From Strongyloides papillosus (taxonomy: Eukaryota; Nematoda; Chromadorea; Rhabditida; Strongyloididae), in the NCBI GenBank assembly GCA_005656395.1, contig SRSI01000046.1, positions 434,001-498,000 on the forward strand: a stretch of DNA of 64,000 nucleotides, read 5' to 3'. Below the pieces are notes generated by a model, which was not told the DNA's origin, ran no database searches, and worked only from the letters and a program-made list of their open reading frames with translations. Shown piece by piece: positions 61,269 to 64,000 of this stretch (the stretch's first letter is position 1; each line of letters starts with the position of its first letter). The position numbers and the translations under genes are program-made.

Positions 61269-62645
61269 ATGTCGTATGAAAATACTTATATCCAAACATT
61301 TATTAATAAATGTGATTCTTTATCAGATATTACAAATGTTATAAGTTTAAATAGGATAAAGGATTACAGAATTCCTTATACAGTTAAATGTAAGGAAAGT
61401 TCATTTGTCTTAAGCCGAACTACTGGTGAAGATATCAATAATACGGAAATATTATGTTCTAAATATTACAACAATGAAGGAGTTTCTAAAGCTCAAATGA
61501 TGAGGTATATTTGTGAAAAGTCAAAAAAGGAGCTTGATGGTGTTAGTTGTATTAAAATTTTTATAAGTGATGATACAAGACACCTTTCTGAGGAAAATAG
61601 AAGGTACCTTGCAAAATGTTACTCATCCTTTTCACAATTTTTATTGGAGAAATTTGAAAAGGCTACAGAAATTAGTATAATAAATGGTTTTGGTTCAGAA
61701 AAAATTAATGATTCATTTGTATTTCAAATAATTGAAACATTAAAAACAAATAGTATTCAAAGTTTAACGGGACTTGACATAAATGATATTATATGTTTTG
61801 GTAAGAAGTGCAATTTTATGGAATCTGATATTTTTAATGAAATGAATGAGTTAAAGAAAGTAACTTTAAGTTTTGATACAACTACGGATAATATAGATCA
61901 TGAAACAGTAATGTATTTTTTAAATTATTTGAAAATGAAAAATATTTCTCTAAATGTTTCTACCAATTTTATGGAAAATTGTTCAAACATAGTAGAATAT
62001 TGTGAAAAAGTTAGAATAAATTTCAAGATTGATCTTCAATCGAAATCATTTAAATTAAGTGGTATCGAAAGAAAAGCTGCAGATAAGTTATCAAGTATTC
62101 AATTTTATTTAGAAACTTTTAATGATTTTGTTGATTTGGAAGAAGCAATTAATTCATTAGCAAACTTGGAAACAATTAAAATAAATGTTGGAAGATTTGT
62201 ACAAAAAATTGTCTCGGAAGAATCTTTTGATTATATATATTCAAGTTATTATCTAAGTCAATTTACACATTTCAAATGCATTTCGAAAAAGTTAAGTTGC
62301 GTAGAAATTTCGTCTGTATACGGTTATCCATATGATGACACAAAAATGGAAGAGGTACAACTTTTTTGTAATTACCTTTTGGAGCAGTTAATTTCAATAT
62401 TACCAGAAACGATTACTTCACTGTCTTTATTAGATACTAATGGTATTGAAGGAAGAACATTTAAAAAGATATCATATGAACTTCCGTTATTAACAACAAT
62501 TTTGTTTGTTCGCTGTAATGATATACCTGAAGAATCATTGATAGAATTTCGTGAATTGAAGAATGTAGTTTTCTATGGCGATAGTGAAAATATTTTGGAT
62601 ACTTTGGATTCTCAAATAACAATAAAAGGAATAAATAGAAACTAG
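61269..62645 (+). CDS. Uncharacterised 458-residue protein, possibly leucine-rich-repeat-like
   Basis: A single open frame starting 121 bases after the stop of receptor copy F on the same strand. No signal peptide or membrane helix. The sequence alternates short hydrophobic strands and acidic/Asn-rich helices, with recurring patterns such as ITSLSLLDTNGI, LKKVTLSFDT, LETIKINVGRF, and LTTILFVRCNDI that read like irregular leucine-rich repeats, as in nematode F-box/FTH-type proteins. I find no convincing F-box at the N-terminus. The short gap to copy F allows co-transcription but does not show it. Probably a lineage-specific, fast-evolving protein; function unknown. Confidence 0.7.
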   Translation: MSYENTYIQTFINKCDSLSDITNVISLNRIKDYRIPYTVKCKESSFVLSRTTGEDINNTEILCSKYYNNEGVSKAQMMRYICEKSKKELDGVSCIKIFISDDTRHLSEENRRYLAKCYSSFSQFLLEKFEKATEISIINGFGSEKINDSFVFQIIETLKTNSIQSLTGLDINDIICFGKKCNFMESDIFNEMNELKKVTLSFDTTTDNIDHETVMYFLNYLKMKNISLNVSTNFMENCSNIVEYCEKVRINFKIDLQSKSFKLSGIERKAADKLSSIQFYLETFNDFVDLEEAINSLANLETIKINVGRFVQKIVSEESFDYIYSSYYLSQFTHFKCISKKLSCVEISSVYGYPYDDTKMEEVQLFCNYLLEQLISILPETITSLSLLDTNGIEGRTFKKISYELPLLTTILFVRCNDIPEESLIEFRELKNVVFYGDSENILDTLDSQITIKGINRN

Positions 62646-63514
62646 ATAAAATTATATTTTAATTTAAAAAACAACATATTATATTATTTTTCACAAACAA
62701 ACACGAATAAAATTAATTAACAAATAAGTCTACCTTCTTGTCACGTAGTATGCTTTTGTTGTGTTGAAAATTTTCTTTGTAAATCAGCAGATTATCTATA
62801 AAATGTAAAAGTGAAATTTCCTCCAGATACTGCTTTGAAAAATTACTGACGACTTGAAACATGGTGGAAGAACAGTTTCACGGTCTTGCAAATTTCTAGT
62901 AAAAACTCTTTTTAAGCAAGAATTTAAATAAATAATGATCTTAATTAGCTAGAAAAATATTTTCAAAGGTTAATAAATTCTCTGTACATTACTATGATAA
63001 AATCTGATCCTTAAAATTAAATTTTTTCAGTATTTTTATAGTTCATTCTTAAAGTTTAGTTTAAAAATGTAACAATTACATGTATATACTTGCACTACCA
63101 TATTTAGAATAAAGTATATATTATTTCTATTTTAATTGTTCTTCAAACTAGTCTTTAGTTATTTAAATTAATACACAAATTCTAACAAATTAATTTATTT
63201 TCATTTAACATAAATAAATTGTTTTATTTCTTTATTTATCAAATAGTAAATAATAAAATTAATTATTTTAATTTAATATTAGGTAAAAATTTGAGAAAAA
63301 CAAAGTAATAAAAAAAGCCACAAAAAATAAGAAAATTCTACAGTCTAACGTTATTTAGTTTAGAAACAAAATAACAAATTACGTTTAAAAGAAAGGCTGT
63401 AGTCATTTAGATTTGCTACAAAAATATAAATAGAATAAATTTTATTTTTTATATTATCATACATTTATATTATAATAAATGGTATCATAAAATAACTATT
63501 ATTTACATAAAATA
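62646..63514. other. Convergent 3' spacer at the right end
   Basis: About 870 AT-rich bases between the stop of the 61269 gene and the stop of the minus-strand gene at 63515. No gene seen. Confidence 0.45.
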
Positions 63515-64000
63515 TCAGTAAACATTTTTATCTCTTTTAGTAACAACAAAATCTGTTAAAAATTTCCTATTATTTGCATTTCTTCTTGTATTATTATTAT
63601 CATTTACACAGCATGATGAATCTAAAAAATCACCACTGCCATAACTACTTTCACTTGGTGAATATACTATTCTTGAATCTTTTGATTGTAACAAATTTTT
63701 GAACTCATTTTGTGATTTTTGTACTTTTATAATTAATGATAGTATAATTGTAAAGAGAAATAGAAATGCGACTGAAGCTATCAATGAAAGACCTAAAATA
63801 CCAGACCGTGACATTATGCATTCTTCTTTTGTTCCATTTGATGGGATATCTTTGAATATATTAACTTTATTATTAGGTAAACTTTCAGGTAATGGTGGTT
63901 CTTCATCTAATTCATATATCATTAATTGTCCAGATATCATTGGTACATCATCCTGTGACATACTTATTGAAGGGTTACTTTTTAATGCTGCTAATTTAGG
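63515..64000 (-). CDS. Single-pass membrane protein, C-terminal part (runs off right edge)
   Basis: Open from the right edge (13 codons before the first internal Met at 63961) to a stop at 63515, about 161 residues seen. One hydrophobic helix (ILGLSLIASVAFLFLFTIIL) is preceded by an acidic, Pro-rich segment (YELDEEPPLPESLPNN) and followed by a Ser/Asn-rich tail with a CC pair (SSCCVNDNNNTRRNANN). Family not recognised. The frame is open to the edge, so the start at 63961 is probably internal and the gene continues to the right. Confidence 0.6.
   Translation of the reverse strand, partial: PKLAALKSNPSISMSQDDVPMISGQLMIYELDEEPPLPESLPNNKVNIFKDIPSNGTKEECIMSRSGILGLSLIASVAFLFLFTIILSLIIKVQKSQNEFKNLLQSKDSRIVYSPSESSYGSGDFLDSSCCVNDNNNTRRNANNRKFLTDFVVTKRDKNVY

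Overview
The window is eukaryotic nuclear DNA, very AT-rich, with short introns (many of about 40-60 bases, some much longer) bounded by GTAAGT/GTATGT-type donors and TTTTAG-type acceptors. Gene content (nesprin/ANC-1, CCT gamma, MXL-2-type bHLH-Zip, B9D2, FHOD formin, a cluster of nematode-style serpentine receptors) and the extreme AT bias point to a nematode, most likely a clade IV Strongyloides-like worm. The species assignment is inference; the gene calls rest on reading the translated exons and stitching splice sites by eye, with phases checked.

Layout. 1-9187 (minus): 5' two thirds of a giant nesprin/ANC-1 gene running off the left edge, with two N-terminal calponin-homology (CH) domains followed by spectrin-like helices. 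9188-17400: gene desert. 17400-18250: a composition-distinct stretch with a broken extra CH domain. 19089-20737: CCT3. 21075-21906: unknown protein. 21940-22871 (minus): ROGDI. 23707-24568 (minus): Mlx/MXL-2. 25692-26357: RAB-35. 26807-27610 (minus): mitoribosomal mS38. 27932-29116: CNOT2-like. 29657-30285: B9D2, with a near-perfect RFX X-box 111 bases upstream of its ATG. 30512-31441: ADP/ATP carrier. 31645-33041 (minus): NUP54. 33660-39580 (minus): FHOD-type formin with a second possible first exon and an apparent 1-base frameshift in FH2. 39581-47351: second desert, containing one tRNA-like element. 47352-48648 (minus): Ldh2/MDH2-family oxidoreductase. 48927-61147: six related seven-transmembrane receptor genes (four minus, two plus) with a shared intron pattern, flanking an orphan single-pass membrane protein gene (55862-58102). 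61269-62645: unknown protein. 63515-64000 (minus): 3' end of a single-pass membrane protein gene.

The left and central parts are housekeeping and cytoskeletal or ciliary genes packed closely in mixed orientations; the right end (49-64 kb) is an accessory region of lineage-expanded receptor and surface-protein genes. I see no operon that can be proved, no transposon open reading frame, no CRISPR array, and nothing that I would call a new multi-gene system. The most useful leads are the broken CH domain, the fhod-1 frameshift and alternative first exon, the X-box, and the receptor/orphan membrane protein cluster.
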